NCBI GenBank assembly: GCA_009746045.1 | Contig: RPFO01000104.1 | Span: forward strand, 3,488,534-3,552,533 | DNA: 64,000 nt | Reading direction: 5' to 3' | Origin: Mesostigma viride | Taxonomy: Eukaryota; Streptophyta; Mesostigmatophyceae; Mesostigmatales; Mesostigmataceae | In this document: piece after piece, positions 12,190 to 23,859 of the stretch | Position numbering within the stretch: position 1 is the first letter of the stretch | How the letters are laid out: every line of letters starts with the position of its first letter | The notes under the pieces: model-generated | What the model was told of the DNA's origin: nothing | Databases searched by the model: none | Seen by the model: the letters and a program-made list of their open reading frames with translations, nothing else | Made by a program: the position numbers and the translations under genes

Positions 12190-12905
12190 CTTAACCTGGT
12201 GGAGGGCAAGTGCGGCGTGCTCATGAAGAAGCTTGAAGCCATCACCGCCCACACCGAGGCCCCTGGCCTCACAGGTCCCCAAGATAGCGGAGCAGACGAC
12301 CACCATCGCATCCCAGCCACCCCGGCGGGATGCTGGCGACCTCACGCCGCTCTCCTACGCGGACCTGCTGCGATCAGCGACCGCCTCCACCACTGACGCC
12401 ATCGCCACCAAGCTCCAGGAGCTGGAGGACCACCGCCAGGCCCAGCAACGGGAGGTCACCGACCGCGCCCGCCGCGAGTGCCGAGTGGTGCTACGTCGCT
12501 TCCCCCAGAAGCCAGATGAGACGTCAACCTCCCGGCCTTGCTGACGAGCTCAAGAACCTGAGCTTCTTACCCTCATGGGCGTGGTATGAGGTGATGTAGA
12601 ATTACGAGGGTGCCACCGCCTTCCCCACTCACGGGACAAGGCGGCCCCCCCACCAGTCCTGCTCACCTTCCCCTCCCCTGAGGATAAGCAGCGGAACCTT
12701 CCTCTCTCGTCGCAAGAGGTTGCACGACCTCACCTGGACGCTGGACGACGACCTGACCCCCGCTCAGCAGCAGCAGCGACGCGACCCGTGTGGCCGGAAT
12801 ACCTCCGCCATAAGCAGGACCCCCAGAAGCCCAAGGTGTAGTACTGGAGGGGCGGGGACCTGATGATCAACCATGCACAAGATATGGACGCCCCCAGCGG
12901 GCTAG
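12190..12905 (+). pseudogene. LINE ORF1-like protein, type 1, frameshifted
   Basis: Fragments in shifting plus frames give LMKKLEAITAHTEAPG, then DLTPLSYADLLRSATAST, ELEDHRQAQQREVTDRARRE and RVVLRRFPQKPDETS. Further on come PPVLLTFP-like and DDLTPAQQQQ segments, then KAQGV/DLMINH remnants. The best-preserved relative is at 56,829-57,229. The RRM-like block followed by a conserved C-terminal block resembles L1-type ORF1 RNA-binding proteins. Several indels break the frame, and its left edge is interrupted by the TTAA element. Confidence 0.6.
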
Positions 12906-13392
12906 AATAGCAATAGTCCTAGCTTGTATCCATTGGTAGTCAATGCCGCTCTGGCAGCCATGCTTAGAATGTCTGCCTCGCTGTGCCAACATAGTCACGT
13001 GCACGGCTAACGCACGGTACACAACCAGCCATAGCCTAGTCCTAGTACGTACAGTCATGCTACGTCCTGGCTATGATCAGTTTACTAGCCATAACCTTAG
13101 CTTAGTCCTTGTACAGCCATGCTACGTCCTGGCTACGATCAGATTACTTGCTTACGCTCCTTGTTATGATATGCTCGTGAACATGGGTCTTATTGCACCC
13201 ACAGACTGCCGGATCGTTAGCGTGTCCGTTTAGCTAGCGTGCCCGGCATGCACGGCTGTGGCATGCCTTTAATTGGCATGAAGGAGACTGGGGGGCTCTG
13301 CCCTTTCTCCTGTTGTGCACACACAGGGATTAAAAGCACTTCGGTGCTCCGTGACTCCCCAACGGGAGCACGTTTTTAATTTAATTAATTCA
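12906..13392 (+). mobile_element. Type-1 LINE 3' UTR, terminal hairpin and TTAA-rich tail
   Basis: The UTR begins TAGAATAGCAATAG and contains GGTCTTATTGCACCCACAGA, CTTTCTCCTGTTGTGCACACA and GGGATTAAAAGCACTTCGG. It ends in the hairpin GTGACTCCCC-AA-CGGGAGCAC at 13,351-13,371, then a TTTAATTTAATTAATT tail. The same order recurs at 55,030-55,470. Confidence 0.65.
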
Positions 13393-13904
13393 TTAATGCC
13401 ACAGCTGCATTCGGGCACGCTAACGATCCGGCAATCTGTGGGTGCAATAAGACCCATGTGAGCATGGCATAACAAGGAGCGTGGGCGAGTAAACTGATCA
13501 CAGCCAGGGCGTAGCATGGCTGTACAAGGACTAAGCTAAGGCTACATGGCTGGTTGTGTACCGTGCGTTAGCGGTGCACGTGACTAGGTATGTTGGCCGG
13601 CACGGCTAGTCAAACGTTCTAAGCATGGCTGCCATAGCGGCAGTGACTACCAGTGGATACAAGCTAGGGCTATGCTAGTCTAGCCCGCGGGGGGCGTCCA
13701 CATCTTGTGGTTGATCATCAGGTCCCCGCCCCTCCAGTACACCTTGGGCTTCTGGGGGTCCTGCTTGTGGCGGAGTACTCCGGCCACAGGTCGCGTCGCT
13801 AGCTGCTGCTGCTGAGCGGGGGTCAGGTCGTCGTCCAGCGTCCAGGTGAGGTCGTGCAACCGCTTGCGACGAGAGAGGAACCGCTGCTTGCGAAGAATAC
13901 ACAT
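13393..13904 (-). pseudogene. Type-1 LINE 3' part, inverted relative to its left neighbour
   Basis: Read on the minus strand from 13,904 this gives SRRKRLHDLTWTLDDDLTP, ...QDPQKPKVYWRGGDLMINHK and MWTPPAG, then the type-1 3' UTR through GGTCTTATTGCACCCACAGA. It stops about 100 bp short of the usual hairpin, at the AATT run shared with the plus-strand copy. The pair therefore forms a large tail-to-tail inverted repeat. Confidence 0.6.
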
Positions 13905-14285
13905 ATTAATTAATTAATTAATTAGAAACATAACTCCGTTGGGAGTACATGTAGCACATAGTCCCTGAGAAGGGGCATATGGCTTTTAATACATTCTGGG
14001 CTACTTCCTGCAAGGGTGGGAATGTAAGCGACCCTTGCTCTATAGGTGCACCAGGGCACCTGCACCCTCATAATCTTCACACTATGCCCAGCTAAGGGGG
14101 AGTATGTTATGTGGGGGAAGATCATCATGGCTATACGAGAGCTAGGACATGGCTTCTCGACAGAGAGCATCTCTCTGCATGGCATAGCATGGCTAAATTC
14201 TTAATGCAACATCCATGGGGGTCCCATTATAGGCATGGCTTGGCTAAATTCTGAAGGCAACATCCATGGGGGCCATTAATACACA
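13905..14285 (-). mobile_element. Type-3 retroelement 3' end (SINE- or LINE-tail-like)
   Basis: On the minus strand this runs from GGCCCCCATGGATGTT repeats through TCTGTCGAGAAGCCATGTCC, CAGGTGCCCTGGTGCACC and TATTAAAAGCCATATGCCCC to the hairpin ACTCC-CAAC-GGAGT (about 13,931-13,945) and an AATTAATTAATT tail. Relatives lie at 28,300-28,735 (minus) and 57,400-57,740 (plus). Confidence 0.6.
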
Positions 14286-14289
14286 TATG

Positions 14290-15090
14290 CTGCCTTATAA
14301 CACTAGCGTTGTGAAAACCGGCCGTCAACTCCATTGCGGAGGCGCATTTCGGCTTCCAGGTGCTGGCACAGGGCAAGGAGCGAGGCGTGCGACCCATAAA
14401 ACATCGTGAGCTCCAGTATCTTGATGCCAGGGGGCTGTTGAAAATAGCCGGGCCGGTCGACGTCAAACGTGGAAAATAACCTGTCGACGTCAAACGTGGA
14501 AAATAACCTGTCGACGTCAAAGTCGCGCTCGGACCAGCTCGGACACCAGGGCGACTGCGCTTGGGCTCAGGCGATGCCGAGGGCGAGGCAAGCCCGCTAC
14601 GGGCTTTGGGACCTGGTCGACCAGTGGTCGACCAGTGCTCGACTAGTGTCACCGCTGCCTTCCTCGAGCCTGAGGGCAAAGCTGCAGCCGGAGCTGCAGG
14701 CATATTTTCAGGGCTTAGCGCAGCCGCCAGGCTGCCGGTTGCGTAGAGGAGCGTTTGCTCGTCATGATATTGCGTAATAGCTTCGGGAAAATATATCAGC
14801 GCGTGCATCTTAGAAAGACGAAGCGTTTGTGATATTCACCGCCGAATTTGGTGCCCAAATGTGAAACGTATTCATGAGCTCCGCCGTCAGCCATGGATAC
14901 CTCGTGGCTTGTGGTTAGAAATGCTGTCAGTCTATTTTCCTTACGATGAGCATAAGAAGACAAAGGCCACGCGAGCGCGCCTAGATGAGAGGCGCATTTG
15001 GGCTTGCCTTTACTCTTATACATCACGTAGTTGAAAGCGTTATTAACTGACTTTATAGCGCTGACTTCATCCCACAATGTACCTTATGTC
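14290..15090. repeat. Dispersed repeat, family also present inverted at 49.1-49.7 kb
   Basis: Shared blocks with 49,140-49,700 in opposite orientation include CGGAGCTGCAGGCATATTTTC-like, CGCAGCCGCCAGGCTGC-like, AATAGCTTCGGGAAAATATA and AGCTCCGCCGTCAGCCATG. A 29-bp direct repeat (GACGTCAAACGTGGAAAATAACC...) occurs twice at about 14,459-14,516. No coding domain is seen. Confidence 0.55.
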
Positions 15091-16340
15091 ATGCCACCCA
15101 CAGTGGGGACGCCTCATCCAAACAACTGGAAATCAGGCACAGGTAACCAACACTTGGTCCAATGAGCAGCTAGCCACCAAAGGCCAAGGTTCCTTTCTTC
15201 TCACGACTTGGCTACACTTCAGGATTTACTTCAGAAGTCAGAAAAGCTCTTGGTAGCTCTAAACACTCACAGATCCGTACGTACGGCTTATCCAACCTAG
15301 AAACTGTAGGTATCCCTAAATAATATTCGATGCCCTGTCCGTACAACTGATCCATTGGTCCAGACGAACCATCGTAGGTACTCAACTCTATTACCCCCCC
15401 CCCACACACACACGCTTTAAGGTTGGGGTCCGACCAATCCAGGGCCCACGATCTTGATAAATCTTACTTCTGTGATTCGATTATACTAAAGTCTACTACT
15501 AATAGAGGTCAAACCCAGGGTCTCATAATCGTATACCTGGGAATCTTAAACGCGGGGCTGGGGGAGTAGATTTTGCTTGCTGAAAAGGTCCACTCAGCAA
15601 CCCCAATAAGACTTCCGGTCACCAAGTCAATGTGGCCGTTGTTCCTTGCAGGTGTGACGATTCTTCTTCTATAGGCGATCTCTGGAGCTAAATAATAGAG
15701 TATAATTCAATCTGAATGTAAGTGTCACTTTTCACTGTTACAGTGTCCAGGAGTGTCCAGTTGTAAGCACCACTGCTGCGATCGCTCTCCCGCCGTTCGA
15801 AGGAGGAATCTCCCTAAAACAGTTACTCTCACGAGGAATCACCCTCAAGGGAGCTACCATCAATACCTGTCATGTCAGACATCAGGTTAGACATGCCATG
15901 CTGCTACACGTCCAAGACAGATATGGCGATAACAGCACAGGCCTGCAAGGTCAGCTCATGCCAGCCCTGCCTAGGGGGGTATAGGTAGATTATCGACATA
16001 GGTGTAGTTAGACCGCATTCAAGACCAACTCAGGCCACCTCTTTTGCCCCACCACATACCCAACCAAATACCACAGTTGGACGAAGTCCTGGAATCATAA
16101 ATAAAAAATGCATGCATGGTAAGAATGGGGTGGTCGTCCAAGAGTGGTAAGCTGGCCGCATTGGTCCTGCACCGGCTTTGTTCAGTACCAAGGTGTCCGG
16201 ATACTACATCCACGCAGCTTCGACAACACCCAGCATTTTGTTAGCCTTCACCGGGCGCAAGGTCCAGGAGCAGAGGAAGCCCTACACGACGACACGTGGC
16301 GTCCAGCACGCTGCAGCGAACATGAGGCAACAAGGCAACC
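15091..16340. other. No recognisable gene
   Basis: Unique-looking sequence. A short C-run followed by CA repeats lies at about 15,393-15,412. I see no supported CDS, RNA gene or transposon end. Confidence 0.5.
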
Positions 16341-16356
16341 ATGACAGTGATTAAGG

Positions 16357-16870
16357 CAAAAATGAGGGCGAGGGCGAGGGTGAGGGCGAGGGCAAGGGCG
16401 AGGGCGAGGGCGAGGGCGAGGGCGAGGGCGAGGGCGAGGGCGAGGGCGAGGGCGAGGGCGAGGGCGAGGGCGAGGGCGAGGGCGAGGGCGAGGGCGAGGG
16501 CGAGGGCGAGGGCGAGGGCGAGGGCGAGGGCGAGGGCGAGGGCGAGGGCGAGGGCGTGGGCGTGGGCGTGGGCGTGGGCGTGGGCGTGGGCGTGGGCGTG
16601 GGCGTGGGCGTGGGCGTGGGCGTGGGCGTGGGCGTGGGCGTGGGCGTGGGCGTGGGCGTGGGCGTGGGCGTGGGCGTGGGCGTGGGCGTGGGCGTGGGCG
16701 TGGGCGTGGGCGTGGGCGTGGGCGTGGGCGTGGGCGTGGGCGTGGGCGTGGGCGTGGGCGTGGGCGTGGGCGTGGGCGTGGGCGTGGGCGTGGGCGTGGG
16801 CGTGGGCGTGGGCGTGGGCGTGGGCGTGGGCGTGGGCGTGGGCATGGGCGAGGGCGAGGGTGAGGGCGAA
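16357..16870. repeat. Two-phase hexamer satellite: GGGCGA then GGGCGT
   Basis: About 33 copies of GGGCGA (16,357-16,556) change abruptly to about 48 copies of GGGCGT (16,557-16,845), and a few GGGCGA copies close the array. Poly-(AR), (AW), (VG), (HA) and (PT) frames are repeat artefacts. Confidence 0.97.
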
Positions 16871-17179
16871 AAGAGGCACCTGCAAGGGACAGGAGAAGGC
16901 AAACAGGGGAATGCTAAGAAATGTGATGCGCACAATTTTCCTTAAAGCGCACTACAGTAAGTTCATGCAGAGGCCAAAGAGCAAGCACACAGCAGGGGCA
17001 AATCAGCTGTCTACATTATGTTACTAGCACAAGCCAAGGGCCAGCCAAACAAGCAACTCTTGGGGATCAAATAATAGCCATGTAAATTTTGCTATCAACC
17101 TGGTGGCAAAGAACCGGCCAAGAGCACGCCAACAGCTCCGCAACAGGCACTTCGTGATTGATTAATGAGAATTCATGGA

Positions 17180-17450
17180 TTGAAGGACTGAGGGACTGAG
17201 GGACTGAGGGACTGAGGGACTGAGGGACTGAGGGACTGAGGGACTGAGGGACTGAGAGACTGAGGGACTGAGGGACTGAGGGACTGAGGGACTGAGGGAT
17301 TGATTGTTTTAATGGATTGATGGATTGATGGATTGATGGATTGATGGATTGATGGATTGATGGATTGATGGATTGATGGATTGATGGATTGATGGATTGA
17401 TGGATTGATGGATTGATGAATTGAGATGTTGATGTTGATGAATTGATGAA
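17180..17450. repeat. Adjacent octamer satellites GGGACTGA and TTGATGGA
   Basis: About 15 copies of GGGACTGA (17,183-17,300) adjoin about 14 copies of TTGATGGA (17,310-17,420), with TTGATGAA variants at the right edge. Confidence 0.95.
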
Positions 17451-17468
17451 GGAGAGGCCAAGGAGTAC

Positions 17469-17858
17469 CTCTGCGGAAACCCGGCCGCCTTGGCTTGCTG
17501 GACGATGCGGTATGCAGCATCGCAAGCGCCGCCACCCATCCCTGGGCTGTGCATGGCTCCTGGGACTGGCCGATCTGGCAGCTGATGGTCATGGGCATCA
17601 CGCCCATGGTTACTACCAGGGGCTTTCAGCCCATGGTCGGCAGGGCCATTACGTCCAGGCTCAGCGGCGACTCCATTGGCCGTCCCTGGCGTGGCGGGGC
17701 AGTGACGTCCATGGCGACTACGGAGTGCCTGGCCGCCTTGAGGCTGCGGTGGCGGCTCCTGGGTGTCTCCAGGGGGCTCGGGCGGCGGGTGGGATGCCGC
17801 ATGCTCGAGGACGAGTGCGATGAGTTCCGACATCCGCGCCACGGCGTCCGCGGCCACG
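17469..17858 (-). CDS. Candidate 130-codon internal exon, unknown protein
   Basis: A minus-strand open frame is bounded by an acceptor (GCCCCGCAG|C) at 17,858 and a donor (CAGAG|GTACTC) at 17,469, with matching phase. The peptide starts SVAADAVARMSELIALVLEH (helical), then a Pro/Gln/Gly-rich linker, and ends GGACDAAYRIVQQAKAAGFP. No domain is recognised. The octamer satellites begin just downstream, inside the presumed intron. Other exons are not identified. Confidence 0.35.
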
Positions 17859-17934
17859 CTGCGGGGCATGCAAACAGGACATTGAGATCAACCATTTGAG
17901 AATGAGATGAAAACTTGAGATCAACTAAGATTCA

Positions 17935-18178
17935 GAGTATTTTATTACTGTAGTAGTATAGTAGTATAGTAGTATAGTAGTATTACTATAGTAGTATAGT
18001 AGTATTACAATAGTAGTATAGCAGTATTACTATAGTAGTATAGTAGTATTACTATAGTAGTATAGTAGTAATACAATAGTAGTATAGTAGTATTACTATA
18101 GTAGTATAGTAGTAATACAATAGTAGTATAGTAGTATTACTATAGTAGTATAGTAGTATTACAATAGTAGTATAGTAG
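17935..18178. repeat. TAGTA-based satellite, left part
   Basis: Irregular alternation of TAGTAGTATAGTAGTATTAC motifs. The same satellite resumes at 18,940-19,050 on the other side of an inserted element. Confidence 0.9.
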
Positions 18179-18939
18179 TAGGAGGGGGGACATCCCCCCC
18201 TAAAATCGTACATGAGCGTACTCCAGAGTCTGGCCTACCGCGCCGCCCGGCGCCAGCCAAAGTGAAAAATGGTGGAGTGCACTCTGTCAGTCAAAAGGCT
18301 GCGCCGGATCGACTTGGGAGTGTGCTACGTGCTACGTGGCTTGTACGACACGTGGCACTTTTTGTAGAATCTCTTAGTAGAAGCTCTTAGTAAGCGATAG
18401 TATTAGCATGTTCTCCAAGTAGAATATTGATGATTTTGTACTGCAGTGCTCCGGCTTCAGGCTGGTTGTTGGTGCAACGGTGGTCTGCAACTCAAGAATG
18501 ACGTCAAGCCGGCGGAAATTCGATGCCTATTGCCTGACGCCAGGTCCGGTGTCAGAATCAACAACAACAACCTGACGCCTGCCTGAAAGTTGATACGTCT
18601 TCCTAGAATCAACCAATACTTGGTAAGTTCTCAGCGTAAGTTGTAAGTACAGCAGGGCCAAAGCGGACTCCTGCACTTAAAATCAAACACCTGACCAAGC
18701 TAGCGGGATCACCAGAGCGCACTCCTTTCCTAAAACCAGGCGCCGGACCGGCGGGAGGAGTTAGCTCCACAAAATTTTTCTTCGCGCCGCCCTAAAAATT
18801 TCGACTGGAGTACACTCCGTCGCAAAAATTCTGCCGCCGAACACATTTTTTCCCGTTTTTGGAGTCCGCTCCACGTCCGGAGGTGCCGCGCCGGACACAC
18901 GAGTGAGTGTGCTGTTTTGGCTTGATGTCCCCCCTCCTA
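18179..18939. mobile_element. MITE-like element with 16-bp perfect TIRs
   Basis: Left end TAGGAGGGGGGACATC (18,179-18,194) is the exact reverse complement of the right end at 18,924-18,939. The flanks are two halves of one TAGTA satellite, so this is an insertion, with TA a possible target duplication. The interior has no ORF. It repeats short palindrome-like motifs of the form GAGTNNNCTC: GGAGTGCACTCTG, GAGCGCACTCC, GGAGTACACTCC, GGAGTCCGCTCC. These look like subterminal transposase-binding repeats of a non-autonomous DNA transposon. The termini loosely resemble those of the 52.0-54.3 kb element. Confidence 0.75.
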
Positions 18940-19389
18940 TAGTAGTATTACTATAGTGGTATACTAGTAGTAGTATACTTGTAGTAGTACTACCATAGTA
19001 GTATAGTAGTATTACTATAGTAGTATAGTAGTATTACTATAGTAGTATTTGGAGTCCATTAGTTAATCGTAGGAGCCCTGAGATCGGAAAACGCGTGCGC
19101 TGCAACGCCGCACAGCAGGCGGAGAAAATTTGTAGATCAAGCAAAACAAAGGTAAATAATTCTTTTTAAGCCATGGTTATTGTCAGGGGTGGGGGAGAGG
19201 AGACACCAGGATGGATAGGTCATGAAGGGATGCCGTGTGTGACAACTGCATGCCACAAAGAAGTGCATGCCTCTCATTGTTCCATGACCCCGTGGCATAT
19301 ATATATTTCATGAATCTGCGTCCTCGTGGCCTCTGTCTACTTTATAAAGTTCCGTGCCCTCCCCACAGAGGCACCAGACTATGTAACCA

Positions 19390-19990
19390 ACTAGAGGCGT
19401 GCCAAGCAGATGATAAGTGACGCGCAGCCATTGTTGAAGTACGGATGTGCCATGCAGACACAAAGTGACTAGAGGTAATTCATTAAATGAAGGCGTGCGA
19501 TTCTTGAACTAGAGACATGCCATGCAGATGGCAAGTTGCCAGTAGTAATTCTTTAAATGAAGGCATGTAGGTCCTTGCATGAAGGCGTGCTATGCAGATA
19601 GTGAGTGACGAGCCGATTTCACTACAAGCACGGCCTGCAGGTGGTAAGAGACTAACGGATATAACGAAAGGTGTGCCATGCAGGCGATTACATTCGCCAC
19701 GTGGAAACTAGAACAAGATTAACTAAAACAAGAATGAGCACTCCGCCAACATGGGAAAATTATCGCCGACAGGTCAACGTCCTCGTGAACATCAGCTGGT
19801 AGGATTCCATTCGGTAACGCGACATATATCAACGATGCAACCAGCGCAGGCCAGAAATCTGGAGAATCCCCTGGCACAGATATGGCACTTGGTATGCTGG
19901 CAGCTGTGGCTAGTATAAATATTGGCATAAACTTAGACTACCGGCAGCTGTGGTTAGTACAAATGTTGGCATACACTTAGACTACCGGCG
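19390..19990. repeat. Degenerate ~60-bp repeats and a ~50-bp duplication
   Basis: Blocks like GTGCCATGCAGA..GTGAC recur about six times from 19,397 to 19,690. A unit around GGCAGCTGTGG(C/T)TAGTA is duplicated at 19,898-19,985. The string GCGCAGGCCAGAAATCTGGA at about 19,844 recurs near 30,600. Confidence 0.6.
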
Positions 19991-20294
19991 AGTAGTTCGC
20001 ATATCACTGGGTAAATAATCTGGCCCGCAACCTTTAGAGCCGAGCGGCAAAAAAAATCCGGCCAACATACTAACTGATGGTGGTGACACGGGTCAGCATT
20101 ACCTCCGGGGCATGCGTCACTCATCAGCATTACCTTCGACACGCGGCGGAGCCACCAATGGCGTCTGCTCGGTCCTCGTGCGCCGGCGCGCTGGTCTGGT
20201 CCTCGCCATGCTCGGTTCGGGGGTGCCCGCCCTGCTCAGGGGAACGCGTCGGGCAGAACCAGTACGGGCAGAACAATTTACACGAGCAACGCGG

Positions 20295-20385
20295 CGAGAC
20301 CCGTAAGGGGCTGTAGGGGCTTAAGGGGTTTGGGGGGCTTTAGGGGCTTTACGGGCTTTACGGGCTTTAGGGGCTTTAGGGGAGC
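20295..20385. repeat. GGGGCTTTA-type short tandem repeat
   Basis: About nine variants of GGGGCTTTA/CGGGCTTTA. Confidence 0.8.
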
Positions 20386-20770
20386 AAACAGGGGTACACG
20401 CTGACAGAATCGCATCCAAAAAAAGTTACTAACACACAGGCAAGTGTAGAATTAGTAGACAGGGAATGCAGTTCATGTCCGTGGCCTCCAACGCAAAGTA
20501 CACCAGTGCGATGGGGTGACAGGGGGGATGCTAATTGCTAGCACAGGCCACATGGGGCATGCGTGAGCGCCACACCAGGGCAACGGGGAGACAGGACAAG
20601 TTTGTGCTAGCAAAGGCCACTGGAAAGACACTGATGAGGAGGATGCTAGCACAGCGAATACGAAGTATGCCAGCACAGGCACGTTGCTACATGCCCACAT
20701 CAGACGCGGCCGCGTTTGACGGTGCGTGCCAGAGGAGCACCAAAAGTCAGTTGCCAGCAGGGATTGAAAA

Positions 20771-21080
20771 CTCCATTATCCATACCCGCTACTTGATAGG
20801 GTGATGACTCCATTAGCCATACCCGCTACTTGATAGGGTGATGACTCCATTAGCCATACCCACTACTTGATAGGGTGATAACTCCATGATCCATACCCGC
20901 TACTTGATAGGGTAATAACTCCATTATCCATACCCGCTACTTGATAGGGTGATAACTCCATTATCCATACCCGCTACGTGATAGGGTGAAAACTCCACTA
21001 TCCGTACCCGCTACTTGATAGGGTGATAACTCCATTATCCATACCCCCTACTTGATAGGGTGATAACTCCATAAGCCATC
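20771..21080. repeat. 37-bp tandem repeat, about 8 copies
   Basis: The unit contains CCATACCCGCTACTTGATAG and GGTGATAACTCCATTA, with scattered substitutions. Confidence 0.9.
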
Positions 21081-21459
21081 ACCACCGCAACAACCAAAAC
21101 CACGACCGAGCTACCAGCTACTATTGAGTCGATCACTATCAAACACGCTCACCTATTGTAAAACTACAGAGCCAAGGTGGTGCCTTGCACGACCCCATCT
21201 ACTCTTTTGACACCTCTATCTACTCTTTTGACACCTCTATCGACTCGATCACTATCAAATGCGCTCGCTTATTGTGAAACTAGAAACAATCACTATCAAA
21301 CATGCTCGCCTATTGTGAAACTAAAAGGCCAGGGTGATACCTTCTATGACCCCATCTACTCCTTCTGCCCCTTTGTCTACTCTTTTAACCGCTCTGTCTT
21401 ATGTTCTATACTCATTTAACCCTCCCAAAGAGACAGATATACTCATATATACCTCGAAC

Positions 21460-21690
21460 AATGCCATCTATCCTCGAACCTATTCTCTATTCCATCTATC
21501 CTCGAACCTATTCTCTATTCCATCTATCCTCAAACCTATTATCTATTCCATCTATCCTCGAACCTATTCTCTATTCCATCTATCCTCAAACCTATTCTCT
21601 ATTCCATCTATTCTCGACCCTAGTCTCTATTCCATCTATTCTCGACCCTAGTCTCTATTCCATCTATTCTCGACCCTAGAGTATTCCATC
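21460..21690. repeat. 28-bp tandem repeat, about 8 copies
   Basis: The unit contains TATTCTCTATTCCATCTATC and CTCGAACC, drifting to CTCGACCCTAGTC at the right. Shorter related repeats precede it from 21,180. Confidence 0.9.
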
Positions 21691-21715
21691 TATTCTCGAC
21701 CCTCCCCCCACGCAC

Positions 21716-23187
21716 CTCCTTATGGCAAGCACAGAGCGCGAGCAGCACGTCGGCAAACAACGCCTCCAGGCACAGTTCCACCGAGCCATGGGGATAGATG
21801 GATGCCGCCCACAGCTTGTCGCGCCTCCGCTCCCCTTTCTTGCTCAGCACGATGCGTTTGGGTGCGGGCAACGCATGGCTGCGGCAGCCAGCAGCAGCCC
21901 CCGCGACCATGGAGACTCCCCCGCCCCCATCCCGGCCCCCTTTCTCCGTCTCCTCTGCCCCCCCTGCCTCTCCCCTCTCATGCTGCCGACTGCCAAACGC
22001 CCCGCCAGACAGAAGGGTTACACTCCTGCTCCCATCCGCAACCCGCCCACCAGCAGGGCCCGCCCCCGCTGCCCACTTCACGTACTGGCTGCCAGACTCC
22101 GGCTGTGTCCCAGGGTCCCCACCGTGGCTCTTACCCCCTTTAACGATAGGAACCCCCCTTGCGTAGGAATGACTGCTGCCACCTGGCGGCTCGCCCTCGT
22201 GGGCCAGTGTATTCGAACAAAGGGGTGCCGCCCCTTTGTTTATATTTTGTGCTGGCGCCTCCCCCTCGCCACTTGATTCTGTGCGCGTACCCTGGCAATT
22301 CTTCCCTGTTGGCGCCGCGAGTGGACTCCTTCTCTCCGCAGGCCTACGCATCCGGTCCGGCAGAACCACCAGGCTCTTCTCCGCGGGAGTTTTGAGCGGC
22401 GGACGGGACCGTAGGCCGGGCCGTCGGGACTGGGGTGGATTTGAGGAACTTGGCTTGTGAGCCCCACGTGCGTGTGTCCTCTGATCATTGTCCTCGTCCT
22501 CGTCATCCTCTTCTTCTTCCTCGCTCGTGTTGTCATCATGGCCGCCTCTGCGCCTTTTTGCGGCTCGTCGTGCCTCTGCCACGTGGCGGGTGTTGAGCAG
22601 ATGTTAGATATCACCCGAGGACGGGAGCCGCAAAGAAAACGCGCAGAATCATAAGATTGTGTTAGTGATGCATTGTGATGCCACTGATATAGCCGCCCCT
22701 CTCAGAGTGTGCACACTTACCAATTCAAAAATGGGAAGGAAGGGTGCGAGACGATCCGTAAGCCTCCAAGTGCCAACAAGTGCATAACGGCGCGACAATG
22801 CAAGGCACGTGCGATAGTACGCGGCGCGTAACACCCTGTGAGCCAGTGCACGTAACCAACGCCCAACAGTACCTCTCACAATATCACCAGGAGGGCATAC
22901 CATAAACAGGAAGGCGCAACTGTGAAAGGGGGCATATGTCAAGCCAACAGCGGAAGAGAATCTTACAGCAAGGCAGGTTAATAGCAACCACTTTCGAGGC
23001 AAAGTGCCGGGCGCTGATGCCGCCACCACCTACCTTGGGTAGTAACCACTTCCGAGGCGAAGTGCCGGGCGCTTATGCTGCTGCACACGGCCCGGATCGC
23101 GGCCTGCACACAGGTACCCTGGGGGTCGACGTCCTGAGGCTCGTCCTCCAGCTGTAAATAGCGCGGGAGGGTGGCCATGGACAGCAT
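21716..23187 (-). CDS. Candidate two-exon (partial) gene, basic/acidic nuclear-type protein
   Basis: Exon 1 (23,187-23,034) starts at an ATG and encodes 51 residues including RYLQLEDEPQDVDPQG and SSISARHFASEVVTTQ. It ends at donor CAAG|GTAGGT in phase 1. Exon 2 (22,575-21,716) begins after GGCAG, phase-compatible, and encodes EARRAAKRRRGGHDD, an acidic run (SEEEEEDDEDEDNDQ), a long low-complexity Ser/Gly/Pro region, then RIVLSKKGERRRDKLW and CLEALFADVLLALCACHKE. It ends at donor GAG|GTGCGT. The joined product exceeds 330 residues, and the next exon is not found. The basic cluster suggests a nuclear protein. Family is not recognised. The first 50 bp of the intron imperfectly duplicate the end of exon 1. 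Confidence 0.45.
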
Positions 23188-23859
23188 CGTGGACAGAGAC
23201 ACCAAACCACCAAGAAGACGTGCAGGTAGATAGGTGTAAAGCAGGCCAGGAAGGTAGTGTGGATACAGGTAGACTACAGACTGACGATAGATAAAATAAA
23301 CAAAGAAACAAACAAAGAAAGAAAGAAAGAAAAGGACGACCGGGAGGCAGAAAGGTTGAGACAGAGATGCACAGGGTCATGAAACTGGGCCACCACGGTC
23401 CCTCGGGTAGACCTTGCTTTGCAGCACATGCATCTTGTCTTGCAGCACACTCACTTGTTTTGTGGTGTGTTTGCTGCGCATGCTTCCTCTGATGTCAACA
23501 GCATCAGGGCACGTTCACAACAGTGGGCATAATTGTGGCGTGGTTGCTTGGCTAGCCATCCTCCGTGGCAGTTTACTGGGGCTAGCAGTGCGACGCAGCA
23601 TGGTCATATTAATAGCACATATTAATATTAAAAAAAAAAAAAACATAATCTACTGCGAGGTTACGGAGCCACGATGGGTTGCCATGAACGGTCATGAATT
23701 CGACAGCGGATACTAAGGAGCGGAGTGATTGCAAGGAGCGATGGCAAGGAGCTGATTGGGTGCAGTAGTACATGCAGTAATTGCATCCATTAAACCACAA
23801 GAGTTGTGGACCCTGGGGTGGGGAGGGGGGTGGGGTGGGGGGAGGCAGGGGGGGTACTC

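Noticed and set aside
16241-17027. Long Ala-His, Pro-Thr, Val-Gly and Ala-Arg dipeptide ORFs
   Set aside because: Pure consequence of hexamer repeats on both strands, with no independent coding evidence.
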